Origin: Silicimonas sp.
GTDB taxonomy: Bacteria; Pseudomonadota; Alphaproteobacteria; Rhodobacterales; Rhodobacteraceae
Assembly (NCBI GenBank): GCA_022824315.1
Contig: JAJEAC010000188.1
Coordinates: forward strand, 1 to 64,000
DNA: 64,000 nt
Direction of reading: 5' to 3'
The notes under the pieces were generated by a model. The model made no database searches. It was not told where the DNA came from and was given only the letters and a program-made list of their open reading frames with translations. This document shows, piece after piece, positions 56,395 to 64,000 of this stretch; within the stretch, counting starts at the first letter, position 1; each line of letters opens with the position of its first letter. A program made the position numbers and the translations under genes.

Positions 56395-57537
56395 GTGACA
56401 GAAAGTGCCTGCCTCGCCAACGCGCGTGTCGTGCTTGAGGATCGCGTGTTCACCGGCAGCGTCACGATCAGCCAGGGAGCCATCACTTCGATTGAAGAAA
56501 CCGGCCATGTTCCCGCCGGTGCAATCGATCTTGCAGGCGATTTTCTGATTCCCGGACTTGTGGAACTCCACGCCGACAATCTTGAACGGCATATCGAGCC
56601 ACGGACAAGTGTCCACTGGCCACACGCACCGGCGATCCTGGCCCACGACCGCGAACTCGCGTCCACGGGCATCACGACCGTGTTCGACGCCATGCGCGTG
56701 GGCTCGATCCCGTCCGGCAAGGGTCGGTACCTGCGTTACGCGCGTGAATTGTCGCGCGAATTGCTTGATCTGCGAGCGGAAGGGGCATTGAAGATCAGCC
56801 ATTTCCTGCATCTGCGCGCTGAAGTGTGCTCGGAAACACTGATTGACGAATTGGCCGAATTCGGCCCGGAGGACCGAGTGGGCATCGTCAGCCTCATGGA
56901 TCATACCCCCGGCCAACGACAGTTCACGGACATCAGCACAATGAAAACGCATGTCGCCACCAAGAAAGACATGAGGGATCAGGAATTTGACGATCACGTG
57001 GCCCGTCTTCGCGCGCTGCGGGCAAAGCACGGCGACAAGCATGAAGCCATGGCCGTCCAAGAGGCCAGGCGCCTCGGCGCAGTGCTGGCAAGTCACGATG
57101 ACACCACAGCTGGCCAGGTCGCCGTTTCCGCAGCGCATGGCATTCGCCTGGCAGAGTTCCCGACGACGATCGAAGCAGCCGAAGCCTGGCGCGAGGCGGG
57201 CATTGCGATCATGATGGGTGCCCCGAACATAATTCGTGGCGAATCGCATTACAGCAATGTCTCGGCGCTTGATCTCGCCAAGCGTGATTTGCTGGATATC
57301 GTGTCATCAGACTACGTGCCCTCCGCGCTGTTGCTGGCGGCCTTCCGGCTCGCCGAGATTTGGCAGGATCTTCCCCGGGCCATCAGATGCATCAGCCAGG
57401 CACCCGCACACGCGGCCGGTCTCGCAAATCGTGGCGCAATTTCCACAGGCAACCGGGCGGACCTCGTTCGTCTTCGGGCCATCGCGTCGACTCACGCCGT
57501 CATCAGTGCTTGGGTCAACGGGCAGCGCGTCAGCTAG
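56395..57537 (+). CDS. phnM: Alpha-D-ribose 1-methylphosphonate 5-triphosphate diphosphatase
   Basis: PhnM removes pyrophosphate in the C-P lyase pathway. The 380-residue amidohydrolase starts ESACLANARVVLEDRVF after a GTG; an ATG at 56344 gives 17 more residues without similarity, so GTG 56395 is preferred. The metal-binding GLVELHADNLERHIEPR, TTVFDAMRVGS, VSLMDHTPGQRQFTDISTMK, LASHDDTTAGQV and GAPNIIRGESHYSNVSALDL agree with PhnM. It is intact although its neighbours phnN and DUF1045 are broken and no C-P lyase core genes (phnGHIJKL) are in the window. Confidence 0.93.
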   Translation: MTESACLANARVVLEDRVFTGSVTISQGAITSIEETGHVPAGAIDLAGDFLIPGLVELHADNLERHIEPRTSVHWPHAPAILAHDRELASTGITTVFDAMRVGSIPSGKGRYLRYARELSRELLDLRAEGALKISHFLHLRAEVCSETLIDELAEFGPEDRVGIVSLMDHTPGQRQFTDISTMKTHVATKKDMRDQEFDDHVARLRALRAKHGDKHEAMAVQEARRLGAVLASHDDTTAGQVAVSAAHGIRLAEFPTTIEAAEAWREAGIAIMMGAPNIIRGESHYSNVSALDLAKRDLLDIVSSDYVPSALLLAAFRLAEIWQDLPRAIRCISQAPAHAAGLANRGAISTGNRADLVRLRAIASTHAVISAWVNGQRVS

Positions 57538-58366
57538 AGCTTGCCCGACCTTCCCCGAAACGATCGGGAATCCCAACGGCCTTGAAACCAGATTCGATGT
57601 ACGCATCGAAATCAGGAGGCTGGCGCGAATGCCAAGTGCCTTCTCGTACGACTCTCACGGGCATGCCGGTGCGGCGATGCGGCCCAGTGACTCCCGACGC
57701 GTCGTGCCGACCTCCTGAGACATCGCCCGGTCCGTTGCCGCTATTAGGAACCGACCCGTCCCAATTCCAGGCCCGTCAGCCCGGCAAATGCCGGCTATTG
57801 CCAGAGATCTGCTCCGGCCCCAGAGGGACTGGCTCCAGGAACAGGCGCGGATGTTGCCCCGGAACCACGGTGAGGGACCTCACGCGCCGCATGAACGAGT
57901 ATTTCGGCCTCGCGCCCGGCAGAGACGCGGCCTGAAGGCTCCTGAAGTGCCGCGGTCAGACTTCAGGAAGTTGACGCACCGCGCATGCGAGCGGGTCCGA
58001 ACGGACGTGAATCGTCGGCGGGAAACACTGCTTCCATGATCGCTCGGCAATGGCCTCAACCCAATGGTCGGATCCGGAATGCGCCAGGGTCCGCACCCAT
58101 GGTAATGTCGTGACCCAATGACGGGCCTACCTGTCCGATTTGGCGCTCAATCGACCATCAGGCGATTTCCGGGCGGCTCCCTGCGTTTCCCGAGGATACG
58201 GCAGACATGTGCGAACCGGACATCGTCGCGCGATTCCACGGCGACCCCGGACAACTCGGGCACTTCCGATGCTATGGCAAACTCGTTCCCAAGCCGATTC
58301 GATGCACGGATGCGTGAGCAAGCGACGATGGAGGTCACTCGCGTCATTCGGGGGACCAGACAAGCC
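57538..58366. other. Long gene-poor region after phnM
   Basis: About 830 bases with overlapping open frames on both strands but no recognisable family. One minus-strand stretch (MPVRVVREGTWHSRQPPDFD, about 57590-57665) looks protein-like but is short. It is probably debris of lost genes. Confidence 0.35.
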
Positions 58367-59062
58367 TCATGCGACCTCCGCCGGAAACCCTCGTGCCAGT
58401 CCGGCCATGAGCGCCTTGTCATCCTCCGAAAGAGAACCTCTCGCATTCGAATTGAAGCGCTGGCGGAAGGCGGACAATATGGCGCTTTCCCCCGCGTCCA
58501 CCGGGTAGCCGAACACGGCGGCATCTCGGATGAAGTTGCCGCCTGGCAAGGGTGCTGGCCATACCGAGAGGCCCTTCTCTGCGAGCCGCCGCCAGTCGAA
58601 GTGCCGCCCAGGGTCGCTCTTCCGGCCGGGGGCCATGTCGGAGTGCCCGATCACCGCCTTAGGAGGCAGGACATGACGGTCCAGAATGTCGGCGAGCAGA
58701 ACTTCCAGCATTTCCATGAGCGGTTCGGTGAATTGCGACATGCCGTCATTGTCGAGTTCGATCCCGATGGAACGGGAATTCACGTCACTCCGCCCCGCCC
58801 AAGACCCGGCACCGGCATGCCATGCCCGCTTGTCCTCGCAAACCATCCGAAACACCGACCCGTCCCGCCCGACAAGATAGTGCGCGGAGACTTCGAATTC
58901 GCTGCCACAGAGGCGCTCGAGCGCCACCTCGGCAGTCTCCATTGCAGTATAGTGAATTACGACCAGTTCTATTTGAGCCCCGGATCGCCGTTCCCCAAAG
59001 CAGGACGCAGGCCTGTCGATGACCTCCATGCGTGGCCCTGCAGTGTCATGAAAAGTACGCAT
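58367..59062 (-). CDS. N-acetylmuramoyl-L-alanine amidase, AmpD-like
   Basis: The protein of about 231 residues has the zinc amidase_2 layout: VVIHYTAMETAEVALERLC (first His), YLVGRDGSVFRMVCEDKRAW followed by HAGAG (second motif), IGIELDNDGMSQFTEPLMEM, and GHSDMAPGRKSDPGRHFDW (third zinc-site region, with His and Asp). AmpD enzymes cleave anhydro-muropeptides in the cytoplasm during cell-wall recycling; there is no signal peptide. The start may be ATG 59062 or, in line with family N-termini, ATG 59029 (MEVIDRPASCF). Confidence 0.9.
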   Translation of the reverse strand: MRTFHDTAGPRMEVIDRPASCFGERRSGAQIELVVIHYTAMETAEVALERLCGSEFEVSAHYLVGRDGSVFRMVCEDKRAWHAGAGSWAGRSDVNSRSIGIELDNDGMSQFTEPLMEMLEVLLADILDRHVLPPKAVIGHSDMAPGRKSDPGRHFDWRRLAEKGLSVWPAPLPGGNFIRDAAVFGYPVDAGESAILSAFRQRFNSNARGSLSEDDKALMAGLARGFPAEVA

Positions 59063-59551
59063 TCAGCAGTTCATTCTTCGTGGTGCAATACACGACTCTG
59101 GCCAACGCGGAACCTGATGCGTTGCCCAAGTGCGATGGTCGAGAGCCGGATCTGTCCTTTCAACATGATCCGGCTTCCAAGCTCCGAATCGTGCCTGCGG
59201 TCCCCTGCAAGCACCTGGATGAGACCTGGCGCGCACGACACCGCCCTGACTTTCGGGCGCTCTCATGTGCCTCCGTCGCATGGCCGCACAGGACATCTGA
59301 TTCAGGATCGGCAAACATCAACCCTGTCCCGCAATCGGGCACCCCACATCCAATCAGCGAGGTGACCACGATGCGCCGGGCGACCACAGCATTGATCGCG
59401 GAACTGCCAAAGTTGATCTTCCGTTCCGTGGCAGGCCACCAGCAGAACGATGTTCTTCGCAAGAAGTGCTGACAGGCCTTTGTTTCCCAAGGGTGCCCTC
59501 CAAACACGTTCTTTGGCTGTTCCACCGCATGATCCACGCTATCCACACGAC
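59063..59551. other. Gene-poor region left of the second att-like site
   Basis: About 490 bases with no recognisable gene on either strand. Confidence 0.3.
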
Positions 59552-59568
59552 ATCGCACCTTCGGTGCT
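59552..59568 (+). other. Second att-like site
   Basis: The 17-mer ATCGCACCTTCGGTGCT is identical to the minus-strand sequence at 1514-1498. It lies 113 bases before the start of a decayed integrase, against about 102 bases at the left site, and the bases between (an ATTGA...CTTTCCTC-like stretch) are also alike. It is probably the attachment core of a sister element. Confidence 0.55.
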
Positions 59569-59681
59569 GGTCCAATTCTAGTCCATTGATATCAAGTCGC
59601 TTTCCTCTGTCAAATTCGCGACTTCGTGCAAAACCATGGCGGATTCTGTTCCCCGCTGCAACTGCAGGGGAGAACAGATCG

Positions 59682-59830
59682 ATGACATGCATCAATTTTA
59701 CCGACGCCCGAATCACGGCGCTCAAGCCCTGCAGGGCCACCCACGACATCCGCGACACCAAGCTGAAGAGCGTCCCCGTCGGAATGGTCCCGACGTGGGA
59801 AGCGCATGCAGGCACGGCCAGCAAGATGTG
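59682..59830 (+). pseudogene. Tyrosine integrase N-terminal remnant
   Basis: From ATG 59682 the frame reads MTCINFTDARITALKPCRAT then HDIRDTKLKSVPVG, matching the start of the intact integrase at the left end (MSKMRLTDAKVRALRPAKTT, RNVRDTALAGFGVR). After about 40 residues the similarity fades and continues only weakly in other frames. The catalytic domain is not found. It is a dead copy of the same integrase type. Confidence 0.7.
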
Positions 59831-60393
59831 GACAGCCGGACCGGGCATCGGCTCGGGCGGATTACGCAGCGGAGAAGCTCCCTGCGTCCGGCATCATTCC
59901 ACCAGAACCAGCGATCCCGTGCAGAGATCAGCTGCGCACCATCGAGACCCCTGCGGCCCCGGCCATGCGCCGCGCCCACTCTTTGCCGGATCTGTTAGCC
60001 GGACGTGGCCGCCAATCCCCGCGGATGCTCACACGTGATCAGCGTGCCTCCGACCTCACGCTCCTGTGCCGCAGTTGACATGTGGATGAGCAAGTCTTGG
60101 ATGCCGCCATGGGGCGGTGGCATGCCAATAACCGGCATCCGGCTGGACAACAATGTTGCCAGCACCTCCAAGGACATTGCGACCGACTGGAGGCGCCGAC
60201 AAACGAGGGCTCTCCGCAATTCCACCGGCCGGATGCGGTGCGTCAAATCCCTCCTGAGACACGATCGCAGCCATCATGCGAGTTTGCCGCCAGGTCCTGC
60301 AAGGCGTGCCCGATTGGAGACTGTGCTGACCTGCGGCTGACATGCCGGGGCGAGCACGCGTCGTTCAGCCCGATCCTGCATGATCCGGCAGCG
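59831..60393. other. Gene-poor region between the integrase remnant and the barrel gene
   Basis: About 560 bases. Weak integrase-like traces may persist at the left (for example ARADYAAEKLPA near 59850), otherwise nothing recognisable. Confidence 0.3.
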
Positions 60394-61434
60394 CTAGAAT
60401 CTGTAGATGAGCGAAAATACCGCCTTGGTGTCGTTGGAATCCAGGAAACTGACATCACCCAGCGCGACCTGGGCGTCCTCGTAGTTCAGGCCGAAATTCG
60501 CGGACAGGCCCCTTGCCAGGTCGTACTGAATGCCCAGTGCCGCCGAGACTTCCTCCTGCCCTTCGACTTGGCCGTAATGGCCTTCGAGAGACAGGCCCCA
60601 GACCATGATCTTTCGGCGAATTCCCGACGAGATGTACCAGCGCATGGCGTTCACGCCTGCGGACGAAAGGCTCTCTTGCCCCAAGCCCACATCAAGCAAC
60701 GTACTTCCGTAAACGACCTCCCCGACCAAGCTGTATCCTTGGCTCGTGAACAGGAGCGACCCGTCTGCAGCTTCGTATGAACCCTGACCGGCACGGAACG
60801 TGAAACGATAGTCCCTGCTACCGTTGCCGATCGGCCGCTGGAATGTCAGTCCCACGTCAACGTTGCCGTCATCGTCCACCACGCCGCTCGCCACGTACGG
60901 GCCAACCCGTCCAGCGTATCCTGCACTCCTGTCGGAAGGCTCGCCGTGGAAATCATCAAATGCCAGGACGGCATTTCCGAAGCCTCGGCGGCGGCGGGTC
61001 TGTTCGCGCACGGTCTCCGACACATTGCCCAGCAACGCGGTGCCCCAGACGCCCCCAACCGACAACGCCGCATCATCCGTGAATCTTTCGCTTTCCTCGG
61101 GAGACAGGGATTCGTCAGAGACGAGTTGACCGGCATAGCTCAACTCAACGCGCCACCGGTTCGGAAGCTGGGTCATGGCAACCGCGCCAAGGCTGCCGAT
61201 CAGCCCCGGGCCGTTGTCATCGTCTTCATCCGATCCGCTCGTGTACCGGGCCTCGACTGCTCCGACAAGCGTCAGCGTAACGTCACCGATTTCCATCGCG
61301 ACCGCTTCTTCAAGCGGCGAAAGGCGGCCAGGATTCGGCAGACCGCCCTGCGCCTCTGCGGTGCCAGTGACCGCGGCACCGATCAGGGCGAATGCCGAAG
61401 CGAGTCCAGAGCGCCGGAGGATTGTCGTACCCAT
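60394..61434 (-). CDS. Outer-membrane beta-barrel protein (porin-like), unknown specificity
   Basis: The 346-residue product starts MGTTILRRSGLASAFALIGA with a Sec signal peptide ending near TAEAQG; GGAG is nine bases before the ATG. The mature part alternates polar and hydrophobic residues in many strands (VTLTLVGAVEARYTSG, RWRVELSYAGQLVSD, DYRFTFRAGQGSYEAA, ISSGIRRKIMVWGLSLEGHY) and ends FSLIYRF, with the terminal Phe recognised by the Bam machinery. No named porin family is recognised. The gene begins four bases after the stop of the haloperoxidase-like gene, so the two are coupled. Confidence 0.72.
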   Translation of the reverse strand: MGTTILRRSGLASAFALIGAAVTGTAEAQGGLPNPGRLSPLEEAVAMEIGDVTLTLVGAVEARYTSGSDEDDDNGPGLIGSLGAVAMTQLPNRWRVELSYAGQLVSDESLSPEESERFTDDAALSVGGVWGTALLGNVSETVREQTRRRRGFGNAVLAFDDFHGEPSDRSAGYAGRVGPYVASGVVDDDGNVDVGLTFQRPIGNGSRDYRFTFRAGQGSYEAADGSLLFTSQGYSLVGEVVYGSTLLDVGLGQESLSSAGVNAMRWYISSGIRRKIMVWGLSLEGHYGQVEGQEEVSAALGIQYDLARGLSANFGLNYEDAQVALGDVSFLDSNDTKAVFSLIYRF

Positions 61435-61438
61435 CGCC

Positions 61439-62902
61439 TCAGCTCCGCTTCGGAAAGGTCGAGCGGAAGGCGTGTCGGGCAATGGCGCGCCCGGCAGCAA
61501 GACCTTGTACATTGTCGATTGCCCAGTGGACGCCGCCGTAGAGCCTGCTCATGCCGTTCTCTTCGGCCATGTGGCTGAGGCTTGTCCAATGCCGCGTGAC
61601 ACCCTGAAGCTGCGGCCACAATACCTGATCAGGCGACCTTCCGGAGAACGCGATGTCATCCCGTCCATGGATCAGGGCGATCATTTCCGCAGCTGCACCG
61701 CCAAACGTTGAATGCCCGGACGTGTACGACGGGAATTCCGGCGTGGGAATGTAGCTGCGCCAGCCGGCGCGCACGCTCACCCTGTTGTCTGGATTGCCGA
61801 ATTCCGGCGCCCGTAACCGGATGGCCGTTTCGGGACGGAGCACGTCGTAGTGGTACTTGCTGTCCCAGGCCGAGATCGATGCATCGCATTGCGTCATGCC
61901 AACCAAGGCCATCGCCCGGGCGAGTCCAAGGAACCCGAGGCCGCGATCCTGGAGGAGCTGCATCGCAATGTACATGAAGTGGCCCGGATTCGTCACTCCC
62001 CAAGGCCCGTCTTCCCAGAACAGGGCCGCTTCCGACTGGTCCGCCGTGCGGGTCGTGCTGTCGTTGCCGCCCAACCTGCGGATCGTGTCAAACTCCTCCG
62101 CAAACTCCGGGCTGCCGGGATCGTGGAAGCCGGAGACCCGGAACTGCGAACCTGTCTTCATTGTCCAAGGCGTGATCATCCCGTGTCCGGGGTAGAGGCA
62201 TCGCTCGAATGACGGGAAGGACGGTCCCGGCGAGGCACCGTAGAACGGAGCGGTCGGGCTCCACTGCAGGCTATCCCTGCGCCGTTCATACCGTCCGAGA
62301 TAGTAGTTGACCTCGCTTGGTTCCGAACCGTCATCCGTTCGCTGTCCAAGCACGATCATGGCAGCCCTGCGGCCCCATGCCACGCCAAGGGACTTGGCTT
62401 CGCCGGCTGGGAAGCGCTTCAGAAACGCAGTGCGTTCAAAGAGGAACGGCTGCTGGAATGCCTCTGCTGCAGCGAGGGAAAAGGCGACGCCGTAGGCGAC
62501 CTCGGGATCCGCGTCCTGCGGGCCGTTGCCGATCCCGAACGGCTCGCCATAGGTCCTCGCGATGCCGTTGGCGGCAAGGAACGCCGCTGCCGTGGCCAAT
62601 CCCAGATTGTACGCCGCCCTCGGAGCCAGAATCCGCTGGTCCCGGATCTGCTGCAGGGCCGCGTCCACCCAATAAAAGACACTGCTCTGCCTGCCTGGCC
62701 CCAGAATCTGGCTGGCATAGGAAGAACCGTGTGCCCGCGTGACGGTGCCGGCCGCAAGGGGAATGGCGCCGACCGTGGCTGCAAGCGATCGCACGAACTG
62801 CCTTCTCGACAGGGGCGTTCCATGACGTGAATGGCATGAATGGTGCGTGGATCCGCGCAGTTGGTCGAGAGACGAGGGTACGGTACAGTGGGCTGAAGTC
62901 AA
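61439..62902 (-). CDS. Vanadium-dependent haloperoxidase-like protein (PAP2 fold), Tat-exported
   Basis: A 487-residue protein from a TTG start with GGAGG five bases upstream; no ATG fits, and the twin-arginine signal LSRRQFVRSLAATVGAIPLA follows near residue 38. The vanadate/phosphate-binding motifs are K and R in SKYHYDVLRPETAIRLR, FPSYTSGHSTFGGAAAEM with the SGH motif, and the final Arg and His in SRLYGGVHWAIDNVQG. These match vanadium chloro-/bromoperoxidase-type enzymes, which oxidise halides with hydrogen peroxide, and related acid phosphatases. Length and motifs favour the haloperoxidase group, but halide oxidation is not proved by sequence. It is transcribed together with the barrel gene. 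Confidence 0.85.
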   Translation of the reverse strand: MTSAHCTVPSSLDQLRGSTHHSCHSRHGTPLSRRQFVRSLAATVGAIPLAAGTVTRAHGSSYASQILGPGRQSSVFYWVDAALQQIRDQRILAPRAAYNLGLATAAAFLAANGIARTYGEPFGIGNGPQDADPEVAYGVAFSLAAAEAFQQPFLFERTAFLKRFPAGEAKSLGVAWGRRAAMIVLGQRTDDGSEPSEVNYYLGRYERRRDSLQWSPTAPFYGASPGPSFPSFERCLYPGHGMITPWTMKTGSQFRVSGFHDPGSPEFAEEFDTIRRLGGNDSTTRTADQSEAALFWEDGPWGVTNPGHFMYIAMQLLQDRGLGFLGLARAMALVGMTQCDASISAWDSKYHYDVLRPETAIRLRAPEFGNPDNRVSVRAGWRSYIPTPEFPSYTSGHSTFGGAAAEMIALIHGRDDIAFSGRSPDQVLWPQLQGVTRHWTSLSHMAEENGMSRLYGGVHWAIDNVQGLAAGRAIARHAFRSTFPKRS

Positions 62903-63590
62903 ATTTGCCTCCAATTGATTTGGGATAAGTGAGCCGGATGACGTGCGAGTCCCGCCGAAAGCCGCATTGGTCGCTCTCCGGCAGGTCAACGAGCAGAAAG
63001 ACGGGACTACGGGATGCCGCTCACAGGTCGATATTCAGGCCACGGATGTGCCGCGTGTGCCCGCCGGCGAACTTCGCCACATTGGAAGCTTGCCCCAAGC
63101 CGACATAGCTGCGGCTGGGACCTGGTGTGTTTTGGACATACCTCGACGGCATTCGAACCCATGGCCGACAAATCTAACGAACCCATTTTAAGCGCTGAGC
63201 AACTGCCGCGCGTATCCACACTTCAACTCACGCGGCAACAAACCACGGGAACGGGTGCCCGCTAGCATGGAGCGCAACTGGCAACAATGGGAAAGGCTCC
63301 ACATCGGGAGAATTCTGCATCCAGTGCGACGATTTGCCCCCTCTGTGGCTGTCGTGGATCGCCTCTCGATTCGACGGTTTCTAGACGGGGGCCGCAAGCG
63401 TCATCAACGACGGTGTGTGCGGGCCCGACTGCATTCAGACTCCCGAAGGACGCGGCGCGTCGACGAACGCCACGGGCAATTGCGCGTTCAATGCACCGTA
63501 GGCACGACGCGCGAAATCGATTGCAGAGCCGGATGATTGCTACCGCAGGGCGCAATACCGATGACAGGAATGATCTGTAGGACCGGAGGC
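62903..63590. other. Gene-poor region before the right-hand gene
   Basis: About 690 bases without a recognisable gene. Small frames occur on both strands. A TTCGAAC motif near 63160 was checked for a tRNA and did not fit. The left end should carry the haloperoxidase promoter. Confidence 0.35.
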
Positions 63591-64000
63591 TCAGCCGTCC
63601 TTTCGTGCGATCCGGAAGGGGCCTGGGTCCCAGTTGCAGGCAAACCCGTCGCCGTCCGGATCGAGGCCCCTCCGGTCACGCTCTGGTCCGCCTGCCTCCA
63701 GAAATGCGGCCTGCGCCCGGTCGGTCCAGCCATACCTGGTGCAGGCACGGTTGTACCGCTCCTCGTTGAATTCGCCCCAACGGCGGTAGATCGGTTCGCC
63801 GACCTCGTTCGTTGCCGAGAGAGCATAGGCCACGATGTTGGGTTCCGATCCGTCGGGGCGGACGGGCAGATCCTCGGGCTCGACGACCCTTAGGGCCTCT
63901 CGCTGACGCTGAAGCCTGTCGCGGTCGCTTTCGATGGTCTCGCGCGAGCTTACTGCTTCAAAGTCCTGCTCGTCCGAAATGACGGCACGGTCGACTTCGC
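63591..64000 (-). CDS. Excalibur-type protein, C-terminal part (cut by right edge)
   Basis: The minus-strand frame enters from the right edge and gives at least 135 residues. The C-terminus has RYNRACTRYGWTDRAQAAFL, then ERDRRGLDPDGDGFACNWDP, the DxDGDGxAC motif of the Excalibur calcium-binding domain. The visible N-terminal part is charged and low in complexity (EQDFEAVSSRETIESDRDRL). Such proteins are often exported or lipoproteins, but the signal would lie outside the window. Function unknown. Confidence 0.7.
   Translation of the reverse strand, partial: EVDRAVISDEQDFEAVSSRETIESDRDRLQRQREALRVVEPEDLPVRPDGSEPNIVAYALSATNEVGEPIYRRWGEFNEERYNRACTRYGWTDRAQAAFLEAGGPERDRRGLDPDGDGFACNWDPGPFRIARKDG

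Noticed and set aside
63100-63200. Possible tRNA or tRNA-derived att site around a TTCGAAC motif on the right
   Set aside because: The minus strand gives a T-loop-like GGTTCGAAT, but the arm has a mismatch and no acceptor, D or anticodon stem could be formed.
1-64000. CRISPR arrays, insertion sequences and tRNA or rRNA genes
   Set aside because: No regularly spaced repeats, no transposase with flanking inverted repeats, and no convincing tRNA cloverleaf or rRNA core was found by eye. A covariance-model scan would be needed to exclude a tRNA fully.

Overview
The window looks like chromosome of a GC-rich alphaproteobacterium, most likely Rhodobacteraceae-like. The indications are the divergent irr / fabA-fabB-fabI block, rpsF-rpsR-rplI with a long acidic L9 tail, a short coiled-coil gene overlapping zapA and divergent from tkt, an ImuA homologue behind a GAAC-N7-GAAC LexA-type box, an IalB-family protein, and several families common there (BKACE/DUF849, hyuAB, YdeI-like). 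This placement is an inference from gene content; no database search was possible.

Layout. 0-2.4 kb: two tandem, overlapping tyrosine recombinase genes (the second cut by the left edge) beside a C-terminally truncated DNA photolyase that ends in an att-like palindrome. 2.7-9.7 kb: housekeeping genes (class V aminotransferase, rpsF-rpsR-rplI, SRAP protein, irr, fabA-fabB-fabI). 10-15 kb: a small catabolic patch with a BKACE enzyme, AEC transporter and DapA-like aldolase, interleaved with Gfo/Idh/MocA and cupin remnants. 14.5-28.2 kb: GST, metG, Nudix, DMT transporter, orphan imuA with SOS box, ialB-like, VOC protein, polA, ACT protein, YdeI-like protein, purL. 28.3-29.0 kb: a shattered Bcr/CflA-type efflux gene. 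29.4-40.8 kb: choline-sulfatase-like gene divergent from a polar-amino-acid-type ABC transporter, then an opposite-strand operon hyuA-hyuB-FAD oxidoreductase-HpcH/HpaI aldolase-SDR, with a GntR remnant between. 41.1-41.8 kb: bolA and CGFS monothiol glutaredoxin. 42-51 kb: a dipeptide/oligopeptide ABC operon in decay (three binding-protein genes, one broken; both permeases and the fused double ATPase frameshifted). 51.1-55 kb: zapA, coiled-coil gene, tkt, rpmG and RNase P RNA. 55.2-57.5 kb: phosphonate remnant (phnN and DUF1045 genes broken, phnM intact). 58-64 kb: AmpD-like amidase, a second att-like site with a decayed integrase, then a Tat-exported vanadium-haloperoxidase-like enzyme paired with an outer-membrane barrel protein, and a partial Excalibur-type protein.

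Main message. Core genes are intact while many transport and catabolic genes are frameshifted, truncated or stopped, which points to ongoing gene loss. The two att-like/integrase loci at the ends share a 17-base sequence at nearly the same distance upstream of related integrase starts and face outwards, so the window probably catches one chromosomal block between two integration events of one element family.
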